From contig PLYM01000059.1 of the NCBI GenBank assembly GCA_003153375.1, positions 30,187 to 84,669 on the forward strand: DNA of 54,483 nt. The letters run 5' to 3'. The number at the start of each line of letters is the position of its first letter. Positions within the stretch are counted from its first letter, which is position 1. This DNA is from Planctomycetaceae bacterium. Its GTDB lineage: Bacteria > Planctomycetota > Planctomycetia > Pirellulales > PALSA-1355. The notes under the pieces were generated by a model. It did no database searches. It was not told the origin of the DNA and was given only the letters and a program-made list of their open reading frames with translations. The position numbers and the translations under genes are program-made. Of the stretch, positions 31,974 through 41,882 are shown one piece after another.

Positions 31974-33281
31974 ATGTTTCGCTGCATGCTTGTGACGCTG
32001 ACCGTGGCTTCGATGATTGTGCTTCCGACCGCGGCGGCTGACACGCCGGCCGAGTGGGCCAAAGAGCACGTGGGCGAGCTGATCGAAGTCTATCGCGAGT
32101 TCCATCGCCATCCGGAACTGTCGTCGCAAGAGGAGCAGACCGCCGCCCGGCTGGCCGCCCTGTGGAAAAAGGCTGGCGTCGAGGTACACACCGGCGTCGG
32201 CGGGCACGGCATCGTGGGGTTCATCAAGAACGGCCCCGGACCGACGCTGATGCTGCGAACGGATTTGGATGCCCTGCCGGTCGTCGAAAACACGGGCCTG
32301 GTCTATGCATCGCAGGAAAAGGTCAAGACCAAGGACGGCACGACCACCGGCGTGATGCACGCCTGCGGCCACGACATTCACATGACCAACCTGGTGGGAG
32401 TGGCCCAGTATCTGGCGAGCCACAAGTCGCAATGGTCGGGCACCGTGATGCTCATCGGCCAGCCGGCGGAAGAGCGTGGCGAAGGCGCGCAGCGAATGCT
32501 CGAAGACGGGCTGTTCACGCGGTTTGCCAAGCCGGACATGGCCGTGGCACTGCACGTGGATGGCACTCTGGAAACCGGCAAGATCGGTGTTCGGCCCGGC
32601 TTTTCGCTGGCCAACGTCGACAGCGTGGACATCACTTTGAACGGCCGCGGCGGGCACGGAGCGGCGCCTCACACGACAGTCGACCCGATCGTGATGGCGG
32701 CGCAACTAATCGTATCTCTGCAAACGCTGGTCAGCCGCGAGACCAATCCCGTGGAGCCGGCCGTGGTGACGGTCGGATCGATCCACGGCGGCACCAAGCA
32801 CAACGTGATACCCGACACCTGCAAACTGCAACTGACCGTGCGGAGCTACTCCGACGCGGTCCGCGAGCGGCTGCTCGAGGGCATTCGCCGCAAAGCCAAC
32901 GCCGTGGCCGAGGGGGCCGGGGCCCCCAAGCCGACGATCCAGGTGCTGGATGAAACCACGCCCGCACTGTTCAACGACGAGAAGCTCGTGGCCCGGCTGC
33001 TGCCGGTCTTCCGCAAGGCGCTGGGCGAGGCGAACGTTGTGCCTTCAGAACCTTCGATGGGGGGCGAGGATTTTAGCCGCTACGGGCGAGCCGGCGTGCC
33101 GATTTGCATGTTCCGGGTTGGCTCGGTCGAACCGCAGCGGCTGGCCGGCATGAAGCGTGGCGGCCAGGAGCCCCCTTCGCTGCACTCGGCCGTGTACTAT
33201 CCCGATGCCGAGCAAACCCTGGTCACCGGCATCACGGCCACCACGGCCGCCGTGCTCGACCTGCTGAGCAAGGCGAAATGA
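31974..33281 (+). CDS. Secreted M20D amidohydrolase
   Basis: A 435-residue zinc amidohydrolase of the M20D branch (hippurate hydrolase, IAA-amino acid hydrolase and N-acyl amino acid deacetylase relatives). A signal peptide (CMLVTLTVASMIVLPTAAA) directs export. Motifs: EFHRHPELSSQE, MLRTDLDALPV, HACGHDIHMTNLVG, GQPAEERGEGAQRML (catalytic Glu), NGRGGHGAAPHTTVDP and SMGGEDFSRYGRAGVP. The substrate is likely an N-acyl amino acid or hippurate-like compound. ATG at 31974 follows gaggcggc. The stop overlaps the next gene's ATG (ATGA). Confidence 0.92.
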   Translation: MFRCMLVTLTVASMIVLPTAAADTPAEWAKEHVGELIEVYREFHRHPELSSQEEQTAARLAALWKKAGVEVHTGVGGHGIVGFIKNGPGPTLMLRTDLDALPVVENTGLVYASQEKVKTKDGTTTGVMHACGHDIHMTNLVGVAQYLASHKSQWSGTVMLIGQPAEERGEGAQRMLEDGLFTRFAKPDMAVALHVDGTLETGKIGVRPGFSLANVDSVDITLNGRGGHGAAPHTTVDPIVMAAQLIVSLQTLVSRETNPVEPAVVTVGSIHGGTKHNVIPDTCKLQLTVRSYSDAVRERLLEGIRRKANAVAEGAGAPKPTIQVLDETTPALFNDEKLVARLLPVFRKALGEANVVPSEPSMGGEDFSRYGRAGVPICMFRVGSVEPQRLAGMKRGGQEPPSLHSAVYYPDAEQTLVTGITATTAAVLDLLSKAK

Positions 33282-33658
33282 GTTCGACCGCGAAAACCGC
33301 TTCGCCGTTTAGCCGGCAGTCGAACCTGCTGTGGCTGCTGGTCTATGCGATTGCCATGATCGGCGTCGTGACGCTCGTGCTCTACATGCGGGCCGCCACG
33401 CTCCGCGATCTGGACACGCCCGAAGCCCGGGCCGAGTGGCAAGCCTGGCGCGAAGCGCCGCCGAATTCGGACACGACCGGCCCTGTGCGTCGCAAACCGC
33501 CTTCGGCAACCGAGCCGCCCGCGCTGGTCTTGATGCGCGACCATTTTGCCGTGGTAATGTCCGGCGCCGTGATCTTTAGCTCGCTGTTGTTTGCGGCCAT
33601 CATGATCGCGGCCCGCGGGGCCTTGTCGCGGGACGCGACCCTGAAAACGAAGACATAA
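33278..33658 (+). CDS. Hypothetical two-helix membrane protein
   Basis: A 126-residue protein with two membrane helices (about 17-37, LLWLLVYAIAMIGVVTLVLY, and about 92-112, AVVMSGAVIFSSLLFAAIMI) joined by a charged, proline-rich loop. No family is recognised. It overlaps the amidohydrolase stop by four bases (ATGA), so it is translated in coupling with it. Confidence 0.75.
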   Translation: MSSTAKTASPFSRQSNLLWLLVYAIAMIGVVTLVLYMRAATLRDLDTPEARAEWQAWREAPPNSDTTGPVRRKPPSATEPPALVLMRDHFAVVMSGAVIFSSLLFAAIMIAARGALSRDATLKTKT

Positions 33659-33694
33659 CCCGCGTGCATCCGCGGCCTGCAGCACTTCGTCACG

Positions 33695-34981
<1,287 letters not shown>

Positions 34982-35058
34982 AATCGACAATCCTTGTTCA
35001 GGTCGTGCTGGCGTCTGGCTTGCAGTCTCGTCGAAAGCGCGGCCGATCTTCTGGCGCT

Positions 35059-35799
35059 CTATCGCCACATGTCGTCGCCGGCGAACGGATGGCCCGCGCC
35101 GCCCAGCTTGGGTTTGGGCAGCGCCTTGAGCGCCTGTTCGGCCAGCCGCAGATCCTCGCGCGTGGCGATCTTCATGTTGATCGGCGAGCCCCGCACGACC
35201 GTCACCGCGTGGCCGATGCGCTCGACCAGTTGGGCATCGTCGGTGGCCGAAAACCCGTCGCGCTTGGCGTGGGCCTCGAGCAGCAACTGGCGCGCGAAAA
35301 CCTGCGGCGTTTGGGCTTCCCACAGTCGATCCCGGGGCACGGTCTCTTCGATCGTGTGGTCGGCGGACACCCGCTTGAGCGTGCCGGCCACGGGAATGGC
35401 CAGGATCGCGGCCCCCGATTTTTCGGCCGCCTCGAAGACCTTGGTGATCCACTCGTCGGCCAGGCAAGGCCGCGCCGCGTCGTGAATGCAAACGAAGTCG
35501 ATGTCGCTGTGTACCCGGGCCAGGGCCTTGGCAACGCTCTCGGCCCGCTCCGAGCCCCCCTCGACGACGTCGATGCCCAGGATCGTGGTATTGGCCCCGA
35601 ATTTGAACTGGAAGTGCTCGCGGTCCTCGGGCGAGATCACGATGATCGTTTGCTTGACGTCGGGACGGCTGCAAAAGCGTTCGGCCGAGTGCAGCCAGAC
35701 CGGTTTGTTCGCCAGCGGAGCAAACGGCTTTTTGTAATTCTTATCGTGAAACCGGCTGCTCGCGCCAGCCGCCGGCAAAATGACCGCGAACTTTCCCAC
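35059..35799 (-). CDS. ispD: 2-C-methyl-D-erythritol 4-phosphate cytidylyltransferase
   Basis: A 246-residue IspD, the third step of the MEP isoprenoid pathway (CTP plus methylerythritol phosphate). The nucleotide loop AVILPAAGASSRF and basic residues of KNYKKPFAPLANKPV start the protein; GGSERAESVAKAL, DFVCIHDAARPCL and AIPVAGTLKRV follow. The family ending GSPINMKIATREDLRLAE is present. GTG at 35799 is preferred because GAGGG lies 8 bases upstream; a TTG at 35805 is too close to it. Confidence 0.92.
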   Translation of the reverse strand: MGKFAVILPAAGASSRFHDKNYKKPFAPLANKPVWLHSAERFCSRPDVKQTIIVISPEDREHFQFKFGANTTILGIDVVEGGSERAESVAKALARVHSDIDFVCIHDAARPCLADEWITKVFEAAEKSGAAILAIPVAGTLKRVSADHTIEETVPRDRLWEAQTPQVFARQLLLEAHAKRDGFSATDDAQLVERIGHAVTVVRGSPINMKIATREDLRLAEQALKALPKPKLGGAGHPFAGDDMWR

Positions 35800-35855
35800 C
35801 GTCAACGCCCTCGCCGCAAACCTTCATCCCCGCGTGCAATGTCAGCCGCATTGTA

Positions 35856-35887
35856 AAGGATGAGGGATGAAGGATGAAGGATGAAAA
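35856..35887 (+). repeat. Degenerate tandem repeat (ggatgaa) upstream of ispD
   Basis: About four tandem copies of a heptamer ggatga(a/g) at roughly 35857-35885. It lies in the probable 5' region of ispD. No function is visible. Confidence 0.7.
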
Positions 35888-35949
35888 GGACCACGGACAA
35901 GAGGCGCTCATTTCCCGGCCAATTCACCCCTGAGCCTTGATAGATCAAC

Positions 35950-35987
35950 AAAAAGGCCACGGCACATCCCGAGGGACGTGCCGTGGC
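35950..35987 (-). terminator. Strong intrinsic terminator, minus strand
   Basis: A long hairpin: gccacggcac at 35956-35965 pairs with gtgccgtggc at 35978-35987, with the pairing extended inward except for one mismatch. On the minus strand it is followed by CTTTTTGTTG. It would end transcription from the small minus-strand genes at 36062-36543. Confidence 0.8.
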
Positions 35988-36061
35988 TCGTATAATCAAA
36001 CCTCTAGCCCATGCGACGGAGGAGTCGCTGCGAGAAGGACGAGACCAGACTGTGCTAAGCA

Positions 36062-36190
36062 CTAGCCGTTGAATTGGTCCGGCCCACGCAAATTATTAGG
36101 TCCTCCCGACGGATTGTAGGCTATTGAGGTTTGAAGTTCGGCATTATCGGGCCCGGTTGGCAGGCCCGCAATTCGGTTCGCAAGTAACAT
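36062..36190 (-). CDS. Putative 42-residue peptide
   Basis: A short open frame: ATG at 36190, then LLANRIAGLPTGPDNAELQT and SIAYNPSGGPNNLRGPDQFN, ending G and TAG. It is Gly/Pro/Asn-rich and has no membrane helix or cysteine. The ribosome binding site is weak, so coding is not certain. It lies directly upstream of a strong terminator, which supports a short transcript. No family is recognised. Confidence 0.35.
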   Translation of the reverse strand: MLLANRIAGLPTGPDNAELQTSIAYNPSGGPNNLRGPDQFNG

Positions 36191-36336
36191 CGGCACTTTT
36201 GCCGCCCTGGTTCGGCAGAAATTCCCGCCAAACCACGGCTGAACGCAATTATAGCTCGCCAGCGGCCAAAAGCGGCAAAAAAACGCCCCAGAATTCCCAT
36301 GCCATTGGCGGGTCGAAAAATTGTTTTTCGACTTCT

Positions 36337-36543
36337 TTAGCGCGGATGCGAGCGGGCCAACTCACGGCTGGCTCCTACCGAATCGTCTTCCTGTTCGGCC
36401 TGCAATCGATCTTGCTCGCTCCACAAGAAGACGTCGACCGCCTCCTCGAGCTTCTCAAGCGATTCGTAATGGCCGGTGGTAATCAGGCGTTTCAATTGGG
36501 CGATTTTCGCCTCGCGTGCGGCAGCTTCGGCAGAACGAGTCAT
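36337..36543 (-). CDS. Small protein resembling the C-terminal half of FlgM-type anti-sigma factors
   Basis: A 68-residue charged helical protein: TRSAEAAAREAKIAQLKRLI then TTGHYESLEKLEEAVDVFL. The pattern 'KIAxLKxxIxxGxYxxxxKLxxAVxxFL' is similar to the sigma-binding part of FlgM, but no flagellar genes are near, so the link is weak. ATG at 36543 has aaaggtga upstream; the frame is open to 36645. Confidence 0.6.
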   Translation of the reverse strand: MTRSAEAAAREAKIAQLKRLITTGHYESLEKLEEAVDVFLWSEQDRLQAEQEDDSVGASRELARSHPR

Positions 36544-36721
36544 TGTGTCACCTTTGGGCTCGTGCGGACCTAAGTCGCGCTTCCGATCGTTTCGCACTGT
36601 ATTATCGCGAGCTGTGCGATTACGAACATATCCATCGGTCACCATGCTAGCAAATCGACGCCGAAAAGAAATCTGCCACCCCCGCAGTGCGCGGATTTAT
36701 GGCCGGTCGTGCCCAACAAGC
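36544..36721. other. Intergenic region between minus-strand genes
   Basis: No gene; probably the promoter of the 36543 gene. Nothing further was recognised. Confidence 0.3.
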
Positions 36722-36764
36722 AAAAAACCCTACCGCGAAAGAAAGCCCTTTCGCGGCAGGGTTT
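36722..36764 (-). terminator. Intrinsic terminator after the DUF1080 gene
   Basis: A 17-bp stem with one mismatch (aaaccctaccgcgaaag at 36725-36741 with ctttcgcggcagggttt at 36748-36764). On the minus strand it is followed by six T. It lies 46 bases beyond the stop at 36811. Confidence 0.9.
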
Positions 36765-36810
36765 AACGATTATCGGCTGTGGATAAATTGTCGATTGCGC
36801 GGACGGGCAA

Positions 36811-37791
36811 TCACGATTTTTTTTCCACCACCCAAATATTGCGATACGTCACCCGATTGCCATGCGCCTGAAGTTGGAACGGCCCCTTGCCGGGGAACTC
36901 CTTGGGCGCGCCACCGGGTGTCAGGTTCGGCAGCTCGAAGTCGTCGAAAATCGTCACGCCATTGTGCTTGATCGTCACCCGGGCGTTCTTGGTCTTGGTT
37001 TCGCCGTCGAAACGCGCGGCGGTGAAATCGATGTCATAGGTTTGCCAAGAGAGCGGAGGCAGGCACATGTTGACCGACGGCTGGCGAATCGAATAGAAGC
37101 CGCCGCACTCGTTGTTCGCGCCCTCGAGCCCGAACGAATCGAGCACCTGCAATTCGTAGCGGTCCTGCAAGTAGACGCCGCTATTGCCCCGGGCCTGGCC
37201 GCGGGCCTTGGGCACGAAGGGGGTGCGGAATTCGATGTGCAGCGTGAAGTCCTGGAAGTCGTCCTTCGTGCGCGTGCCAGCCAACAGCAAATCGCCCTCG
37301 ACAAGTTTGCCGCCGACCCATTGGTCCGCATTCTTGCCGTCGAACAGCACCTTGGCCCCTTCGGGCGGCTTGGCGCCGAGGGTGGGACTCTTGCGTTCGG
37401 CCTTGGCCAGCGTGCCGATCGAGTTGCCCGTCGGATCGTAGACCGTGATCTTGCCGTCGGCCAGCTTGGCGCTGCCGTTGTCGCCGCTAAAGGTTACGGT
37501 GCCATCCTCGAGCTTGCCATCGACTCCCAATTGCATTTCACCGCGCTGCCAACCGTCGCCCGGCAGGCCGCCAATGAAGAACTCGGCGCGGAACTTACCA
37601 TCGCCTAACGCAATGACCTGCGCGGCCAGCGTAATCTCATCTTCCAGCTTGAGCTGGCCTTTGTATTCGCCTTGAATCGCGAAGTCAGGACCCGCCTTGG
37701 CCGGATCGGTGAATGCTTCGTCCTCGGCCGCCTGGGCACTCGCGAGCCCAACCAGGCCCATGGCCAGACACAGGAACAAACGCCGTAACAT
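36811..37791 (-). CDS. DUF1080 (3-keto-disaccharide hydrolase-like) secreted protein
   Basis: A 326-residue protein with a signal peptide (LRRLFLCLAMGLVGLASAQA). A first domain (about 20-145) of unknown type is followed by the DUF1080/LamG-like domain (about 150-326): GAKVLFDGKNADQWVGG, DFTLHIEFRTPFVPKARG, GNSGVYLQDRYELQVLDSFG, YDIDFTAARFDGE and the end VTYRNIWVVEKK. Some members hydrolyse 3-keto-glycosides, and most planctomycete copies are uncharacterised. ATG at 37791 has GAGGAG 8 bases upstream. Confidence 0.93.
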   Translation of the reverse strand: MLRRLFLCLAMGLVGLASAQAAEDEAFTDPAKAGPDFAIQGEYKGQLKLEDEITLAAQVIALGDGKFRAEFFIGGLPGDGWQRGEMQLGVDGKLEDGTVTFSGDNGSAKLADGKITVYDPTGNSIGTLAKAERKSPTLGAKPPEGAKVLFDGKNADQWVGGKLVEGDLLLAGTRTKDDFQDFTLHIEFRTPFVPKARGQARGNSGVYLQDRYELQVLDSFGLEGANNECGGFYSIRQPSVNMCLPPLSWQTYDIDFTAARFDGETKTKNARVTIKHNGVTIFDDFELPNLTPGGAPKEFPGKGPFQLQAHGNRVTYRNIWVVEKKS

Positions 37792-38040
37792 GGTTGAATC
37801 TCCTCGGATGGACGCGGTGGTGTTGAGCGGCTGGAAAGGAGCATTCTGACTGGGGCGACCGCTAGTCGCAAGCGTTTTTGGGCTCGCAACGGCGCAAAGC
37901 GGCGGAATCGCCGCCCATTTCGGCATTCCGGCGGGCCGGGGCTCAGACCGAGCTTGGCCTATCGCCCAGTGCGCAAGTCCATCGCCCCAGAGCACCGCGG
38001 ACGGGGCGACAACGGGAACCAGGCTCGCCCGGCGTTGCGA

Positions 38041-39528
38041 TTATGCAAACAGCTTCGTCACGGCTTCCGCCTTGACCAGCTCGCGGGGCTGATTGAGGTG
38101 GTTGTAGACGATCGTGGCCGGGTTGATGCCCATGGCATGATAGATCGTGGCCAACAGCTCGATCGGATGCACGGGCGTTTCCAGCGGGGCCGAGGCCGTG
38201 GCGTCGCTCTTGCCATAGACGAACCCCCGGCGGATGCCGCCGCCGGCGATGCAAGCCGTGTAGCAGTAGGGCCAGTGATCGCGACCGTCGTCGTTGTTCG
38301 AGTTGCCCGAGGTGCTGACGCCGCGCTGGGGGCTGCGGCCGAACTCGCCAACGGCCAACACCAGGGTCTCGTCCAGCAGGCCGCGCTCGTCCAAATCGCC
38401 GATCAACGCCGACAAGCCCGAGTCGAGCATCGGAGCCGATTGGTTGCGCATGCGAGCCGACAGGCCGGTGTGCACGTCCCACGAGTGATTGTCGGAATTG
38501 GCCACTTTGGGCCACACGACTTCCACGACCCGCGTGCCAGCCTCGACCAGGCGGCGGGCCAAGAGGCAGCTTTGTCCAAACGTGTTGCGGCCGTAACGAT
38601 CGCGCGTGGCATCCGACTCTTGTGCCAGGCTGAACGCATCGCGGGCACGGCCCGAAATGATCAGTCCCAGGGCCTTGTCGTAGTATTCGTTGAGGTCGTA
38701 CTTGGCGACGGCCTTGTCAACGTCGGGCATGCCCTTGTTGATCACGTCGCGCAGCCGGGCGCGCCGTTCGAGCCGCGATGAGGTGACCTCGGGACGCAGG
38801 TTCAGGTCGTCGACCGAGATGCGCTCCATCTTGTTCATATCCATATCGTCGCCCGACGGATACAGATAGTAAGGATCGTAGGCCCGGCCGAGGAAGCCAG
38901 CCGTGCCGCCCTTGCCTACCACGCCGCTCTCCTGCAACGGACGCGGCAGCATGACAAACGGCAGCATCGGCACCGTCGGCGGCTTGATGCGGATGATGTT
39001 CGAGCCAAACGTCGGAAAGTCCTTCGGGCTCGGCGGCTCGAGCTGCCCCGACGGGCTGACCTTGTCGGTCGTATAGCCGGTGTGAATCTGATAGATCGCG
39101 GCCGTGTGATTGAACAATCCGACCGGCGTGTAGCTGACCGAGCGGATCATCGTCATCTTGTCATTCACCTGAGCCAGCTTCGGCAGCAGCTCGGTGAAAT
39201 TGACGCCCGGCAACTTGGTGGGAATCTGCTTGTAGACGCTGCGCACATTGTCGGGCACGTTGTCCTTCGGATCCCACAAGTCCAAGTGGCTTGGTCCACC
39301 TTGCAGGTAGACCATGATCACGCTCTTGGCTTTGTTCCAACCGGGCCCGCTGCCCGTGGTCGCGGCGGCACCCACGTTGGTGACAGCACGTGCTTGCTGC
39401 AACTCGAGAATTTGAGCGAGGCTCATTCCCAGGAAGGCCGACCCGCCGACGCGCAACAAATCCCGCCTGGTCAAACCCAAGCCGGGGTCGCACACATCCT
39501 TACCGAGCTGTCCTGGGATCCTCAACAT
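38041..39528 (-). CDS. DUF1501 family protein (Tat-exported, sulfatase-like fold)
   Basis: A 495-residue planctomycete-typical DUF1501 protein. The twin-arginine signal [20 protein letters not shown] lies at 19-38. [79 protein letters not shown] and [17 protein letters not shown] are the family blocks, with Asp/His metal-site candidates similar to alkaline phosphatase/sulfatase folds. Biochemical function is unknown; such genes usually pair with a DUF1553/DUF1549 gene, which is absent here. ATG at 39528 has GGAGGA upstream. Confidence 0.93.
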   Translation of the reverse strand: MLRIPGQLGKDVCDPGLGLTRRDLLRVGGSAFLGMSLAQILELQQARAVTNVGAAATTGSGPGWNKAKSVIMVYLQGGPSHLDLWDPKDNVPDNVRSVYKQIPTKLPGVNFTELLPKLAQVNDKMTMIRSVSYTPVGLFNHTAAIYQIHTGYTTDKVSPSGQLEPPSPKDFPTFGSNIIRIKPPTVPMLPFVMLPRPLQESGVVGKGGTAGFLGRAYDPYYLYPSGDDMDMNKMERISVDDLNLRPEVTSSRLERRARLRDVINKGMPDVDKAVAKYDLNEYYDKALGLIISGRARDAFSLAQESDATRDRYGRNTFGQSCLLARRLVEAGTRVVEVVWPKVANSDNHSWDVHTGLSARMRNQSAPMLDSGLSALIGDLDERGLLDETLVLAVGEFGRSPQRGVSTSGNSNNDDGRDHWPYCYTACIAGGGIRRGFVYGKSDATASAPLETPVHPIELLATIYHAMGINPATIVYNHLNQPRELVKAEAVTKLFA

Positions 39529-39802
39529 GGTCGCATTCCTCCGGTGGAAATTCCGAACCAAAATCGCTGGCGGGCGCCTTGCTAAAGCGCCGAAATCAAG
39601 CCGTGGCAGTTCGCCCGGAAGCACACATGCGCAGCAGCCATCTGCCGCCGGTAGAACACCGGTGGCAGTATACCGACGCCTGCGGCTAAATGTCAACCAA
39701 CGTTGATGCGATCGGGCCTTACGCAAGCCCCCAAATGCACACGCCCACGGCTAACGTGGGCATGGCACCAGGATTATCAAGGTTTACCGCGGCGGACCGG
39801 GG

Positions 39803-41749
39803 TTACTTGTTCTCGTAGGGCATCATGATCTCGCCCGCGTCGATGCCGGCGATGGACTTGAAACCGCCGTCGGCGATTTGTTCGCCGAGCTTGGTGACCG
39901 TCTTGAAATAGCGGTCGCTGGGCTGCTTGCCCGTGATCTTGCGGGTCAGATCCTGGCAGATCACGTCGCCGGCGGCCCGCACCACTTCGTCATTCTGTCG
40001 GGCGGCATACAAGGCCGTGCACAGGATGGTGACGGCATCTTGCAGCTTCTGCGACAGGTCGGACATGCGGCACTGGCGATCGGCGAGGCCCAACTGGTGC
40101 TTCATCATCGTGCCCGAGATCTCGCGCGGCGAGCTCTGCAGGTACGAAACGGCAAAATCGGCGTGGCGCCGCAAGGCTTCGGGCATCTGCGGCAGTTGCG
40201 TGCGGGGCTTCGGCCGCAGGCGTTCGCCGGCCATCCACTTGGCGTAGGGCAACGCGACCTTGCGCAGCGCCCACAAGTGAGCCGGGTTGGCCATGTTCGG
40301 CTTCTTGAGTCCGGCGGCTTGTAGGGCCTTGCCCACCGGCTCGAAGAATTGCACGCCGTGCTGCTTGACCAGCGACTTGAAGAAGGCCATGGCCAGCATT
40401 TCGCCTTCGCCTTCATAAATGCAGGGGGCGAGATATTCGTGTACGTTGTCGCCAAACATGTGGCCGTGCAAGAACGAGCGGCCGCCGTGCGTCTTCATCA
40501 GCAATTCGATGGCCGCTTCCTTCTGCGATTCGCTGCCAAAGATCTTGCCGATGACGCACTCCATTTCGCCGCGATAGCCTTCGTCGATCAGGCCGCCACC
40601 CCATTGGACCAGTGAGTCGCAAGCCACGATCAGACCGGCCAGCCGTCCCAGGCGACGTTGCACCAACTCGCGACCCGCGATCGGCGCGCCGTAGGTTTTG
40701 CGATACTTGGCCCAGGGAATCATGCTGGCCATCATCAACCGCATCATGCCGGCGGCATTGGCGCACAGCGAAATGCGGCCCAGATTCAGGCCGTGGTAGG
40801 CAATCGTCAAACCGTCGCCCTGCTTGGGCACCAACAAGTTGGCGGCCGGCACGCGGAGGTTCTTGAAGAGGATGCCCTGGTTATAGGTGTGCTTGAGGGC
40901 CCACAGGCCGTACTTGCGCAGCTGGAACTGCTCGTTTTCCTGATCGGGCAGATCGACAATCAGCACCGCCGGTCGCTTTTCGATCAGGCAGACCAGGCCC
41001 ACGGTGCGGCCGGGCACGACGTTGGTGATGAACAGTTTTTCGCCGTTGACCACGTAGCTGTCGCCATCCTTTTCAGCCCTGGTACGCAGGGCCGTCAGGT
41101 CCGAACCGGCCGCGGGCTCGGTCAGGGCGAAGGCCGACAGCCGCTTGCCGCTGGCCAATTGCGGCAGGAACCGCTCCTTTTGCTCAGCACTGCCGAAGGT
41201 GCGGACCGGATCGACGGCGCCGATGCAGCCGTGGACCGAAGCCAAACCGGCGACGGTCGCGTCGACCATGGCCATCTTGGTCAGGAAGCTGGCGAAGGCG
41301 GCGAACGGCGAACCCGATCCGCCATGCTGCTTGTCGACCAGCAAACCCCAGTAACCGGCTCCACCCAAGTCGTCGAGCACGTTCTGCGGCACCTTCTTGT
41401 TGGCATCCATGTGGGTGCCGGCCTTGACGTGCCTGCGCATCACTTCCAGAGAGTCATTCATCACCCGCTGCACGTCCGGCGGAGTCTGCGGCTCCTTGCT
41501 CTGGAATAGCTCGACCGGCGCTCCACGATCCCAAATGGCGCGATGCACGGGGCTATTGACGGTCTGAAAGCGCGTGGCGAACAACTGCTCGACCTGATCG
41601 TCGGCCTTATCGACCGCTCCCATGCGGCGTGCTTCGTCGTCGCTCTTGCCCCCCAGCTTGAGCGCCGTTTCGGCGAAAGAGGCTTTATTATCGTCGTGGC
41701 CGTTCGAGCCGGCTCCCGTGCGTGGTTCGCTTTTGGTTTGCGGGTTCAT
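39803..41749 (-). CDS. Acyl-CoA dehydrogenase
   Basis: A 648-residue flavin enzyme, longer than the usual 380-600. After a polar N-terminal extension (about 1-80) come the alpha-helical domain, the beta domain with FALTEPAAGSDLTALRTRAE and GEKLFITN (flavin/substrate contacts), the C-terminal helical domain with YRKTYGAPIAGRELVQRRLG, and the catalytic glutamate region IYEGEGEMLAMAF near 443. A further C-terminal extension follows, as in FadE- or VLCAD-like enzymes. It performs the first beta-oxidation step. It is the last gene of a minus-strand cluster with the acyl-CoA ligase, thiolase and FadB-like genes. Confidence 0.93.
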   Translation of the reverse strand: MNPQTKSEPRTGAGSNGHDDNKASFAETALKLGGKSDDEARRMGAVDKADDQVEQLFATRFQTVNSPVHRAIWDRGAPVELFQSKEPQTPPDVQRVMNDSLEVMRRHVKAGTHMDANKKVPQNVLDDLGGAGYWGLLVDKQHGGSGSPFAAFASFLTKMAMVDATVAGLASVHGCIGAVDPVRTFGSAEQKERFLPQLASGKRLSAFALTEPAAGSDLTALRTRAEKDGDSYVVNGEKLFITNVVPGRTVGLVCLIEKRPAVLIVDLPDQENEQFQLRKYGLWALKHTYNQGILFKNLRVPAANLLVPKQGDGLTIAYHGLNLGRISLCANAAGMMRLMMASMIPWAKYRKTYGAPIAGRELVQRRLGRLAGLIVACDSLVQWGGGLIDEGYRGEMECVIGKIFGSESQKEAAIELLMKTHGGRSFLHGHMFGDNVHEYLAPCIYEGEGEMLAMAFFKSLVKQHGVQFFEPVGKALQAAGLKKPNMANPAHLWALRKVALPYAKWMAGERLRPKPRTQLPQMPEALRRHADFAVSYLQSSPREISGTMMKHQLGLADRQCRMSDLSQKLQDAVTILCTALYAARQNDEVVRAAGDVICQDLTRKITGKQPSDRYFKTVTKLGEQIADGGFKSIAGIDAGEIMMPYENK

Positions 41750-41882
41750 GGGTTACTCGCGGATTAAAGGCAGTTAGAGTGAATGTCCGGTATGGTGAAG
41801 GCGAAGCGAGCGAGTCGCCACGGCCTTTTGTTCAGTCTGGCCCGTTACTCGTTGTGTGCGCTGTTACTCGTGTTACAGGTTG
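41750..41882 (-). other. Spacer with degenerate repeats of the ligase stop region
   Basis: Several imperfect copies of acaacgagtaac (minus strand) lie between the ligase stop and the dehydrogenase start (for example near 41750-41759, 41846-41860 and 41866-41896). The ligase's own last codons, AAC GAG TAG, form one of the units. Confidence 0.45.

Noticed and set aside
35950-36130. tmRNA or 6S RNA gene
   Set aside because: A hairpin-terminated short transcript is likely, but no tRNA-like ends, tag-coding frame or 6S bulge structure could be drawn.
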